NCBI GenBank assembly: GCA_030040395.1
Contig: JASHTU010000318.1
Coordinates: forward strand, 1-13,965
Direction: 5' to 3'
Length of the DNA stretch: 13,965 nt
Origin: Acidobacteriaceae bacterium
GTDB lineage: Bacteria; Acidobacteriota; Terriglobia; Terriglobales; Acidobacteriaceae
Part shown: piece after piece, positions 1 through 5,400 of the stretch
Layout of the letters: the number at the start of each line of letters is the position of its first letter
Numbering within the stretch: the first letter of the stretch is position 1
The notes under the pieces: generated by a model
Told to the model about the DNA's origin: nothing
Databases searched by the model: none
Seen by the model: the letters and a program-made list of their open reading frames with translations, nothing else
Made by a program: the position numbers and the translations under genes

Positions 1-1065
1 TATTCCTTGCGCTTCGAGCAGGAACTGACGCCAAACACGGTGTTTACCCTCGGCTACGTGGGCTCGCATGGGTATCATCAGATCGTCAGCCTCGACGACA
101 ACGAGCCGACCCCTGCCATCTGCCCCAACTCTCCGTGCCCGGCCACCTATCCCAACGTCAGCAGTTTAGGCGCGCTCGCAAACACCCCCGTTCCCGCAGG
201 CGCATATTACATTGCTCCCGGGACGCCGGCCGCCAATCCCGCGCTGGGTGCGGCTTGGGCGTGGTTTTCCTCGGGAACCAGCTCGTATAACTCATTGCAG
301 GCGGACATAAACCACCGCATGAGCCACGGCCTGTTGCTGCGCGGTGTCTACACCTGGTCCAAGGCGCTCGACGACGGCGACTCGCTGAACGCGACCGCCG
401 CAGGCAACGCGCCGGGCTTGGTCTCGAATCCCTTCGACATCAAGGCCGATTGGGGCCCGGCGACCTACGACGTGCGCAACGTGGGGGTGATTGACGGTAG
501 CTACGAACTGCCTTTCGGCCGGCGCAGGGGTTCGGCCGGCGGGGCCAGCGGTTTTGCGGACTTGGTTGCCGGCGGCTGGACGGCCAATTCCATCGTGACC
601 TTGCAGTCCGGCTTTCCCTTTACGCCGCAGCTCAGCTACAACCCTTCGAATACCGGCGACACCAAGAATCCGGTACGCCCGTTCGCGAACCCCGCGTTCA
701 CAGGTAAGGTGATCGTGGGCGCCCCCGCCGAATGGTACAATCCCGCGGCGTTCCTGGCCCCGCCCGACAACTGCGGTCCAAAGGGCAACCTCGGCTGCGG
801 TTTCTCCGGCAACCTGGACCGCGATATGCTCACCGGGCCGGGTCTGGCCACGTGGGACTTGTCGATGCTCAAGGACACATCGCTCCACGAACGGCTCAAC
901 CTCGAATTCCGCGCGGAGTTCTTTAACATTCTCAACCGGGCCAACTTCAATACGCCGAACCTGGTGGTCTTCACCCCGTCCGGCGTCTCGCCCACCGCGG
1001 GCGTAATCACCAGCACTTCCACCACTTCGCGCCAAATTCAATTTGCGCTCAAGCTTTTGTGGTGA
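1..1065 (+). CDS. TonB-dependent receptor / Oar-like outer-membrane protein, C-terminal part (5' end outside window)
   Basis: The frame is open from base 1, so the gene begins upstream and only its last 354 residues are visible. They read as the end of an outer-membrane beta-barrel. Family landmarks seen in order are GYVGSHG near the start, YNSLQADINHR, VYTWSKALDDGDS, a 'GPATYDVRNVGVIDGSYELPFG'-type stretch split here as GPATYDVRN and GSYELPFG, LQSGFPFTP, and EFFNILNRANFNTPN near the end. The chain ends in an aromatic residue (LKLLW), as expected for recognition by the Bam machinery. These phrases are characteristic of the large acidobacterial TonB-dependent receptors with an N-terminal carboxypeptidase-regulatory-like domain; that domain and any plug would lie outside the window. 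Two Cys-bearing segments (CPNSPCPATYP and NCGPKGNLGCG) probably sit in surface loops. The substrate cannot be told; such receptors often take up glycans or other large ligands. The TTG at base 7 is not the true start. Confidence 0.85.
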   Translation, partial: YSLRFEQELTPNTVFTLGYVGSHGYHQIVSLDDNEPTPAICPNSPCPATYPNVSSLGALANTPVPAGAYYIAPGTPAANPALGAAWAWFSSGTSSYNSLQADINHRMSHGLLLRGVYTWSKALDDGDSLNATAAGNAPGLVSNPFDIKADWGPATYDVRNVGVIDGSYELPFGRRRGSAGGASGFADLVAGGWTANSIVTLQSGFPFTPQLSYNPSNTGDTKNPVRPFANPAFTGKVIVGAPAEWYNPAAFLAPPDNCGPKGNLGCGFSGNLDRDMLTGPGLATWDLSMLKDTSLHERLNLEFRAEFFNILNRANFNTPNLVVFTPSGVSPTAGVITSTSTTSRQIQFALKLLW

Positions 1066-1150
1066 GCAAAGAACGGCTTATCGCATGACAAGCAAACCAC
1101 GGCAGGCAGCGGGATGCGTCTAATGTGCAGGCGGTATTCTTTTTCTTGCC

Positions 1151-1924
1151 ATGCACGTACGCGTGATTCCGTTTGGGGTGTTGAAAGACTGGTTGAGCGC
1201 CGCCACGGTGGAGTTGCCGGTGGGGGCGACGGTGGCGGAGCTGCTGGAGCGGTTGAGCGCCATCCGCGGCGGCGACGGCGTCTGCGAGGGCCTGCGCGGC
1301 ATCGCCGTGGGCGTCAACGCGGAGTTCGCCACGGCTGGGCAGGTACTGCACGACGGCGATGAAGTGGGCTTGCTGCCGCCGGTCTCGGGCGGTGGTGCGC
1401 TCCCGGCGGATCCCGACGCGGGCGAGGCGGATTCAACCGATAAGGTGGTTTTGACCCGCGGGCCCATCGATTCCCCAAGACTCATTGCTGAAATCAAGCG
1501 CGGCGAAGACGGCGCGGTGGCGATTTTCGACGGCATCGTGCGCAAGCACTCGCGCGGCCGCCGCACCCTTCACCTCGACTACGAAGCCTACGAAGAAATG
1601 GCCCTGCGGCAGATGCGGCAACTCGCCGCCCAGGCGCGGGAGCGCTTCGGCGTTCGCCAGGTTGCCGTGATCCACCGGCTGGGACGGCTCGAAATTGGAG
1701 AAACCAGCGTGTTGGTCGTCGTCGCGTCGGCGCATCGGGCAGCGGCATTTGATGCCTGCCGCTGGCTCATCGACACGCTCAAGCAGACCGTGCCCATCTG
1801 GAAAAAGGAGACCTTTGCCGACGGCGCAGTGTGGGCGCCGGGCGAGCCGTTCCCGGCGGATCTGACCGTCAAGCCCGCCACGCAGGTCGCGCGCGCGGCG
1901 CCGGAGGCTGCACATGAGGCCTGA
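1151..1924 (+). CDS. moaDE: Fused molybdopterin synthase, MoaD small subunit + MoaE large subunit
   Basis: A 257-residue protein joining both subunits of molybdopterin synthase, which converts precursor Z (cPMP) into molybdopterin in the cytoplasm. Residues 1-82 are a MoaD-type beta-grasp domain (GATVAELLERL, AVGVNAEFA, DGDEVGLLPPVSGGG). Residues about 98-236 are MoaE: IFDGIVRKHSRGR, an HRLGRLEIGE segment, and VVASAHRAAAFDACRWLID. The active-site lysines that I align with E. coli MoaE Lys119 and Lys126 are present as K211 and K218 in LKQTVPIWKKE, with the same 7-residue spacing, and R131 matches the conserved Arg of the VRNH segment. The Gly-Gly that is normally the free MoaD C-terminus, where the thiocarboxylate forms, is internal here at 80-82. 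A short linker rich in Asp, Glu and Ala joins the domains. The ATG lacks a clear Shine-Dalgarno sequence. The 3' end overlaps the next gene by 11 bases, which suggests co-transcription. No other moa gene is visible nearby. Confidence 0.93.
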   Translation: MHVRVIPFGVLKDWLSAATVELPVGATVAELLERLSAIRGGDGVCEGLRGIAVGVNAEFATAGQVLHDGDEVGLLPPVSGGGALPADPDAGEADSTDKVVLTRGPIDSPRLIAEIKRGEDGAVAIFDGIVRKHSRGRRTLHLDYEAYEEMALRQMRQLAAQARERFGVRQVAVIHRLGRLEIGETSVLVVVASAHRAAAFDACRWLIDTLKQTVPIWKKETFADGAVWAPGEPFPADLTVKPATQVARAAPEAAHEA

Positions 1925-2852
1925 GCCAAGTGGGTTTCCCGGCTTATTCCGGCGCGCCGGATGCCGGACTGCGCTGCTTCTGGCGCCCCTTTGGCTCGCC
2001 GCTCAGGAACCCACACTGCATGTGAACGTAAAACTGGTCAACGTCTTCGTCAACGTCACCGACCGCAATGGCGCCATTGCGGGCGGCTTGACCAAAGACG
2101 ATTTTGCCGTTTTCGAAGATGGCCGGCTGCAGACCATCTCGCTCTTCGAGCGGCAATCGAATTTGCCCCTCAACCTCACCCTCGCCATCGACACCAGCGG
2201 CAGTGTGCAAAAGGATATGAGCGAGGAGCAGGCGGCGGCGCGGCGGTTTGCCCGCGCGATTCTGCGCCTCGAGGACCAGATGAGCGTCATGCAGTTCGCC
2301 ACCACGGTGCGCACCCTCACCCCTTTCACCAACAAGCTCAACGTGATCGATCACGGACTGAGCGAACTCCATGGCGACTCGGCGACGGCGCTCTATGACG
2401 CCATCTGCCTCGGCTCGCAACAGTTGGGCAATAGGCAGGGGCGCAAGGTGCTGGTCATCGTCTCCGATGGCGACGACACCGCGCAGGACGCGACCTACGC
2501 CCAGGCGCTGGAAGCGGCGCTGCGCCACGAAGTCATGATTTACTCGTTGATCGATGTGCCCATTGAGGCCAGCGCCGGCCGCGACACGGGCGGCGAGCAC
2601 GCCATGATCACCTTGGCCGAGCAAACCGGCGGCAAACATTTTTACGTTAGTGAGGGCGGCCTCGACAAGGCCTTTGCCCAGGTGAGCGAGGATTTACGCA
2701 CCCAATACCTGATTGGCTACTACCCCAGGCGCCAGCTTCCCGGAATCGATTTCCACCGCATCGTCGTGACCATCCCGCGGGCCGCGCCGGAAGCCTTCAC
2801 CATCCGCAACCGCACCGGCTACTATTCGGACGAGGCCGAGGTAGGTAACTGA
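1914..2852 (+). CDS. Secreted VWFA-domain protein (acidobacterial VWFA-related family)
   Basis: A 312-residue protein. It starts with an Arg-containing N-terminus and a hydrophobic stretch (TALLLAPLWLAA, residues 19-30), read as a signal peptide with likely cleavage near LAA-QEP. The mature part begins with a beta-rich segment (VKLVNVFVNVTDRNG, then GLTKDDFAVFEDG), typical of the Acidobacteria 'VWFA-related' family. A von Willebrand factor A domain follows from about residue 87. Its MIDAS motif is complete: D93-x-S95-x-S97 (DTSGS), T158 in DSATALYD, and D185 in IVSDGDD. The end carries the family signatures LRTQYLIGYYP and IRNRTGYYS. It probably binds a metal-dependent protein partner in the periplasm or at the cell surface; the partner and role are unknown. 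Cys17 lies before the hydrophobic core and has no lipobox, so a lipoprotein is not supported. The ATG lies inside the end of the molybdopterin synthase gene, so the two are probably translated from one mRNA although no functional link is evident. Confidence 0.88.
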   Translation: MRPEPSGFPGLFRRAGCRTALLLAPLWLAAQEPTLHVNVKLVNVFVNVTDRNGAIAGGLTKDDFAVFEDGRLQTISLFERQSNLPLNLTLAIDTSGSVQKDMSEEQAAARRFARAILRLEDQMSVMQFATTVRTLTPFTNKLNVIDHGLSELHGDSATALYDAICLGSQQLGNRQGRKVLVIVSDGDDTAQDATYAQALEAALRHEVMIYSLIDVPIEASAGRDTGGEHAMITLAEQTGGKHFYVSEGGLDKAFAQVSEDLRTQYLIGYYPRRQLPGIDFHRIVVTIPRAAPEAFTIRNRTGYYSDEAEVGN

Positions 2853-2871
2853 CATTGGCTCCCCCGCCTGA

Positions 2872-2897
2872 ACACCCGGCCAATTGAAAACGGGTGT
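2872..2897. promoter_or_regulatory. Inverted repeat between the VWFA gene and the Uma2-type gene
   Basis: ACACCCG at 2872-2878 and CGGGTGT at 2891-2897 form a perfect 7-bp inverted repeat around a 12-base loop. It starts 20 bases after the VWFA stop and ends 22 bases before the chosen ATG of the next gene. No T-run follows, so it is not a typical intrinsic terminator. It could be a weak stop for the upstream unit or an operator or leader hairpin for the downstream gene. Confidence 0.35.
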
Positions 2898-2919
2898 AGA
2901 CTCCGAGAAGGACAAGGTT

Positions 2920-3441
2920 ATGGCAACCGCGACTCGCATTCCGATTGAGCAGTACCTGGCGACTTCCTACGAGCCGGATGCCGAGTACGTCAATGGGGAA
3001 GTCGAGGAACGAAACGTAGGCGAGTACGATCACAGCGTTGTCCAACGCGCAATATTGCTCTGGTTCCACCTGCACGACAAGGCGTGGCAAACGCGCACGA
3101 TTCAGGAGCAGAGGACCCGGCCGAATTCGGGCAATGTAAGAATCCCCGACGTCAGCGTCTGGAGCCGCAGCGTTCCCATCCAGCCGGTATTTACGCATCC
3201 GCAACTGATAGCAATCGAGGTGCTCTCACCCGAAGACCGCCAATCGAGAGTTCAGGAAAAGATCGAAGATTATCGCCGTTTTCAGATTCCTCACATCTGG
3301 ATTGTCGACCCGGCAAAACGCTTTGGCTGGGATTGTTCGGATGGCAACTGGCTGCGCCGTAGCCGATTTGAAGTTCCCGGCTCAACCATCTATTTCGATC
3401 TGGAGCAACTTTTCCGGGATCTGGATGCGGCCGAAGCCTGA
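2920..3441 (+). CDS. Uma2 / DUF820 family protein (restriction-endonuclease-like fold)
   Basis: A 173-residue protein of the Uma2 (DUF820) family, a PD-(D/E)xK-like fold found in many copies in cyanobacteria, acidobacteria and other environmental bacteria; its physiological role is not settled. Family landmarks are IEQYLA and AEYVNGEVEER near the N-terminus, RIPDVSVW with D77, IAIEVLSPED with E100, EKIEDYRRFQIPHIWIVDP with K114, and a short C-terminal beta segment ending at FDLEQLF. D77, E100 and K114 are plausible catalytic or metal-site residues by analogy with the fold. The ATG at 2920 is preferred over an in-frame TTG at 2884 because a purine-rich Shine-Dalgarno (GAGAAGG, 2905-2911) lies 8 bases upstream of it, and because the family begins shortly before the IEQYL helix. 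The gene stands alone between unrelated neighbours. No methylase or antitoxin is adjacent, so a restriction or toxin role is not supported by context. Confidence 0.85.
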   Translation: MATATRIPIEQYLATSYEPDAEYVNGEVEERNVGEYDHSVVQRAILLWFHLHDKAWQTRTIQEQRTRPNSGNVRIPDVSVWSRSVPIQPVFTHPQLIAIEVLSPEDRQSRVQEKIEDYRRFQIPHIWIVDPAKRFGWDCSDGNWLRRSRFEVPGSTIYFDLEQLFRDLDAAEA

Positions 3442-3507
3442 GCTTTTGCGTCCGACCCAAGGACATTGCTGCGTTCAATTCACAGCCCATTCCAGCGCCT
3501 TTGCATC

Positions 3508-3513
3508 TAAAAT
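3508..3513 (+). promoter_or_regulatory. Candidate -10 element placed for a leaderless hfq-like transcript
   Basis: TAAAAT lies 6 bases before the ATG of the Hfq-like gene, so a transcript started at the usual distance would begin at or next to that ATG. No Shine-Dalgarno sequence is visible in the preceding 20 bases, which fits. I found no good -35 at 16-18 bases upstream, so this is tentative. Confidence 0.25.
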
Positions 3514-3519
3514 GAAATT

Positions 3520-3819
3520 ATGACTCCGCCAGCGTCAATTCGCCGCCGCTCCAAGATCCCTCCGCCCGGTGAAACCGGGCAGGAAAGTCTTTATCTGCGT
3601 TCGCTCAGTGACCGCCAGGTGATCGTGACCATCAAGTTGCGCGACGGTGAGACCGTGCGCGGCTGGATCGAGTACTTCGATGACGCCATGCTGCGCTTGA
3701 CCCGCGAGGGTCATCCCAATCTCTTCATCTACAAGCATCAGATCCGCTCGATCAGCGAGGTGGGCCGCCGACACATGGCGCGCTCCGCGCCCGCCGCGCG
3801 TGGCGAGGGGCTCTCGTGA
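3520..3819 (+). CDS. hfq: Hfq-like RNA chaperone (Sm/LSm fold), divergent
   Basis: A 99-residue protein with one Sm-like domain at about residues 20-80. Hfq forms hexameric rings that bind small RNAs and mRNAs. The Sm1 part reads VTIKLRDGETVRGWIEYFDD, matching the E. coli [20 protein letters not shown] pattern. The Sm2 signature YKHQI (Y71-K72-H73) matches the diagnostic YKHAI of Hfq. Differences by manual alignment are: Gln41/Phe42 of the proximal face are D55/A56, distal-face Tyr25 is K39, and the rim RRER is SDRQ (residues 30-33). There is also a 2-residue insertion before the Sm2 strand. A basic N-terminal extension (RRRSK) precedes the domain, and a short Arg-rich tail (RRHMARSAPAAR) follows it. 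The ATG has no clear ribosome-binding site. The stop overlaps the start of the phosphatase gene by 4 bases. It could be a functional Hfq or a specialised LSm paralogue. Confidence 0.85.
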   Translation: MTPPASIRRRSKIPPPGETGQESLYLRSLSDRQVIVTIKLRDGETVRGWIEYFDDAMLRLTREGHPNLFIYKHQIRSISEVGRRHMARSAPAARGEGLS

Positions 3820-4760
3820 CCGCGAACGAACTGGCGCCCGACTGTGAAGAGCATCTTTCCCCCGGCCCGGCGGAGTCTTCGGCCGCTTCCGCTCTGGTCT
3901 GGGTTCCGAAAGCCGCCCAGATCGCTCAGCAAGCGGGCGCGCGGCTGCGCGAGTTCTTTGCGCAGGGTGTCGAGACCGAGTACAAGGGCGACGTGGACCT
4001 GGTCACGGTGGCCGACCGAACGGTGGAAAAACTCATCCGCAGCCGTTTGGGTGAGGCGTTTCCCGAGCACGGTGTCTACGGTGAAGAGGGCACGCGCGAG
4101 CGCCTCGAGGGCGAATTCCGCTGGTACGTGGACCCGCTGGACGGTACCACAAACTTCGCTCATGGATTCCCGCAGTTCTGCGTCTCGATGGGGCTGGAGC
4201 GGCGGCCCGCGGGGCTCGGCGCGGACGAAGATGGAACGCTCGAAGCAGCCATTATCTACGATCCCTTGCGCCAGGAGCTTTTCACCGCGGAGCGCGGTCG
4301 TGGAGCGTGGCTCAACGGCAAACCCATCCGGGTCTCGACCACCAGTACGCTTTCAGAAGCGCTCCTGGCCACCGGCTTTCCCAGCCGCAAGCGCCACGCG
4401 AACCCCAACATCCATTTTTATCAGGAGCTCACGTTGCGCTCGCATGGCGTGCGGCGGGCCGGCTCCGCAGCCCTGGATCTCGTGTATGTCGCCTGCGGCC
4501 GCATGGACGCCTTTTGGGAGTTCAATCTCAACCCGTGGGACACCGCAGCCGGCATTCTGTTGATCGAAGAATCCGGTGGCCGGGTCACGGACTTTTCGGG
4601 AAATCACTACCGGCTGGACAGCCGCGAGGTCTTGGCCTCGAACGGCCTCATCCACGAGGAGTTGCTGGGCTTGTTCAGCGATATGTTCGCAGGCCGCAAT
4701 CTGGCCCCCATCCCCACGCCGCAGGAATTTGCGCGGTTGCGGGTCGCCGGCGGAAAATAA
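3816..4760 (+). CDS. suhB: Inositol monophosphatase family protein (SuhB-like)
   Basis: A 314-residue member of the Mg2+-dependent, Li+-sensitive inositol monophosphatase family, cytoplasmic. Metal and catalytic motifs are intact: VYGEEGT with E90, WYVDPLDGTTNFAHG (residues 103-117) with D106 and D109, and NPWDTAAG with D242. The family usually hydrolyses inositol-1-phosphate; relatives act on fructose-1,6-bisphosphate, histidinol phosphate or NADP, and the exact substrate cannot be read from the motifs. E. coli SuhB also joins the rRNA antitermination complex. An N-terminal extension of about 28 residues rich in Pro, Glu and Ser precedes the first family helix. The GTG start gives a GTGA overlap with the stop of the Hfq-like gene, and a GAGGGG ribosome-binding site lies just upstream inside that gene, so the two are almost certainly co-translated. 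No shorter start looks better. Confidence 0.92.
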   Translation: MTANELAPDCEEHLSPGPAESSAASALVWVPKAAQIAQQAGARLREFFAQGVETEYKGDVDLVTVADRTVEKLIRSRLGEAFPEHGVYGEEGTRERLEGEFRWYVDPLDGTTNFAHGFPQFCVSMGLERRPAGLGADEDGTLEAAIIYDPLRQELFTAERGRGAWLNGKPIRVSTTSTLSEALLATGFPSRKRHANPNIHFYQELTLRSHGVRRAGSAALDLVYVACGRMDAFWEFNLNPWDTAAGILLIEESGGRVTDFSGNHYRLDSREVLASNGLIHEELLGLFSDMFAGRNLAPIPTPQEFARLRVAGGK

Positions 4761-4795
4761 AGCCGCTGATGTTGATGCACAGATAGATGTTTGTC

Positions 4796-4814
4796 GGGGG
4801 TTGATCCAACCTCC
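4796..4814. promoter_or_regulatory. Inverted repeat (possible operator) upstream of the ferredoxin gene
   Basis: GGGGGTTG (4796-4803) pairs with CAACCTCC (4807-4814) around ATC. This is an 8-bp stem with one G-T pair; the central GGTTG-ATC-CAACC is exact. No T-run follows, so termination is unlikely. It overlaps where a -35 box would lie for the extended -10 at 4825-4833, as a repressor or activator site might. Confidence 0.35.
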
Positions 4815-4824
4815 GGGGGCCGTG

Positions 4825-4833
4825 TGCTACTAT
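4825..4833 (+). promoter_or_regulatory. Candidate extended -10 promoter of the ferredoxin gene
   Basis: TGCTACTAT is a TGn-extended -10, with TACTAT matching TATAAT at 4 of 6 positions. Transcription would start near 4840 and give a leader of about 30 bases that contains the Shine-Dalgarno GGAGA at 4856-4860. The -35 region is not canonical, as is common for extended -10 promoters. The same TGCTAC core precedes the citrate synthase gene. Confidence 0.4.
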
Positions 4834-4869
4834 CAGCGTCGAGAGGTAAATCCGCGGAGAAACATCAAG

Positions 4870-5130
4870 ATGGCCTATGTCATTGCAGAACCCTGTATCG
4901 GCACCAAGGACACCGCCTGTGTAGACGCTTGTCCCGTCGATTGCATCCACCCCAAAAAAGACGAAGACGGTTTCGCCGAAACCGATCAGTTGTTCATTGA
5001 CCCCGTCGAGTGCATCGATTGTGGCGCGTGTGTCCCGGCCTGTCCGGTCTCGGCGATCTTCGCGTTGGACGACCTGCCCGAGAAGTGGGCCCACTACGCT
5101 GAGAAGAATTCCAGCCACTTTGGCCGGTGA
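4870..5130 (+). CDS. 7Fe-type bacterial ferredoxin ([3Fe-4S] + [4Fe-4S])
   Basis: An 86-residue electron carrier. Its cysteines are C9, C17, C21, C25 and C48, C51, C54, C58, giving C-x7-C-x3-CPVDC and CIDCGACVPACPV. By analogy with Azotobacter ferredoxin I and Thermus ferredoxin, the second Cys of the usual first C-x2-C is missing (CIGTKD; Thr12). The first cluster should therefore be [3Fe-4S], held by C9, C17 and C58, and the second [4Fe-4S], held by C21, C48, C51 and C54, with C25 not a ligand. The C-terminal WAHYAEKN segment also resembles the Thermus type. It is likely cytoplasmic; the redox partner is unknown. The ATG at 4870 is chosen over an upstream extension because GGAGA lies 9 bases before it and the family starts exactly at MAYVI. 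The gene is separated from the phosphatase by 109 bases with its own promoter signal and is followed by a strong hairpin, so it is probably a single-gene transcript. Confidence 0.93.
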   Translation: MAYVIAEPCIGTKDTACVDACPVDCIHPKKDEDGFAETDQLFIDPVECIDCGACVPACPVSAIFALDDLPEKWAHYAEKNSSHFGR

Positions 5131-5170
5131 GCGGCCAGCCCCGCACCGGGCCTTGCGCTGAATCTTGCTC

Positions 5171-5208
5171 AAACGCGTCCGTTCCGCTTCCATGCGGCGG
5201 ACGCGTTT
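5171..5208 (+). terminator. Strong hairpin, probable transcription terminator after the ferredoxin gene
   Basis: AAACGCGTCCG (5171-5181) pairs perfectly with CGGACGCGTTT (5198-5208). Inside, CCGC (5184-5187) pairs with GCGG (5194-5197) around a 6-base loop, leaving only a TT bulge. That makes 15 base pairs in all. The 3' arm ends in TTT followed by GTGT and the 5' arm starts with AAA, so it has the A-stem-T shape of a factor-independent, possibly two-way terminator. It begins 40 bases after the ferredoxin stop. Confidence 0.6.
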
Positions 5209-5400
5209 GTGTCTGCGCGCATCGATTGCGCCGGCGCCGTTCTCCTCAGACATACAACAGCTCGCGGCTCCGCCCGTGACAAGCAGGGAATCGCTAAGTT
5301 ATAAACATCTTTGCTACATTTTTCGGCCGGAGCCCCTCCTGAAGCCGGAAATTCATTGCAAACGGTTCGATCTTTGGTGTGAAGGAGAAGTTCCAAGGCT
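5209..5400 (+). promoter_or_regulatory. Leader and promoter region of the citrate synthase gene
   Basis: This is the second part of the longest gene-free stretch in the window (5131-5400). It contains TGCTACATT (5312-5320), a TGn-extended -10 with TACATT matching TATAAT at 4 of 6, set in a locally AT-rich patch. No convincing -35 is seen. Transcription from it would start near 5327 and leave a leader of about 75 bases. Near the end are GAAGGAGAAG (5381-5390) and CCAAGG (5393-5398) as ribosome-binding signals for the ATG at 5401. No small gene or known riboswitch was recognised. Confidence 0.4.

Noticed and set aside
2920..3441. Restriction-modification or toxin-antitoxin module based on the Uma2-type nuclease fold.
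   Set aside because: No methyltransferase, specificity or antitoxin gene is next to it; the neighbours are a secreted VWFA protein and an Hfq-like gene.
4576..4869. A longer in-frame upstream extension of the ferredoxin gene overlapping the phosphatase gene.
   Set aside because: The 98 added residues lie in the phosphatase coding sequence and intergenic DNA and show no domain. The ATG at 4870 has a ribosome-binding site and matches the family N-terminus.
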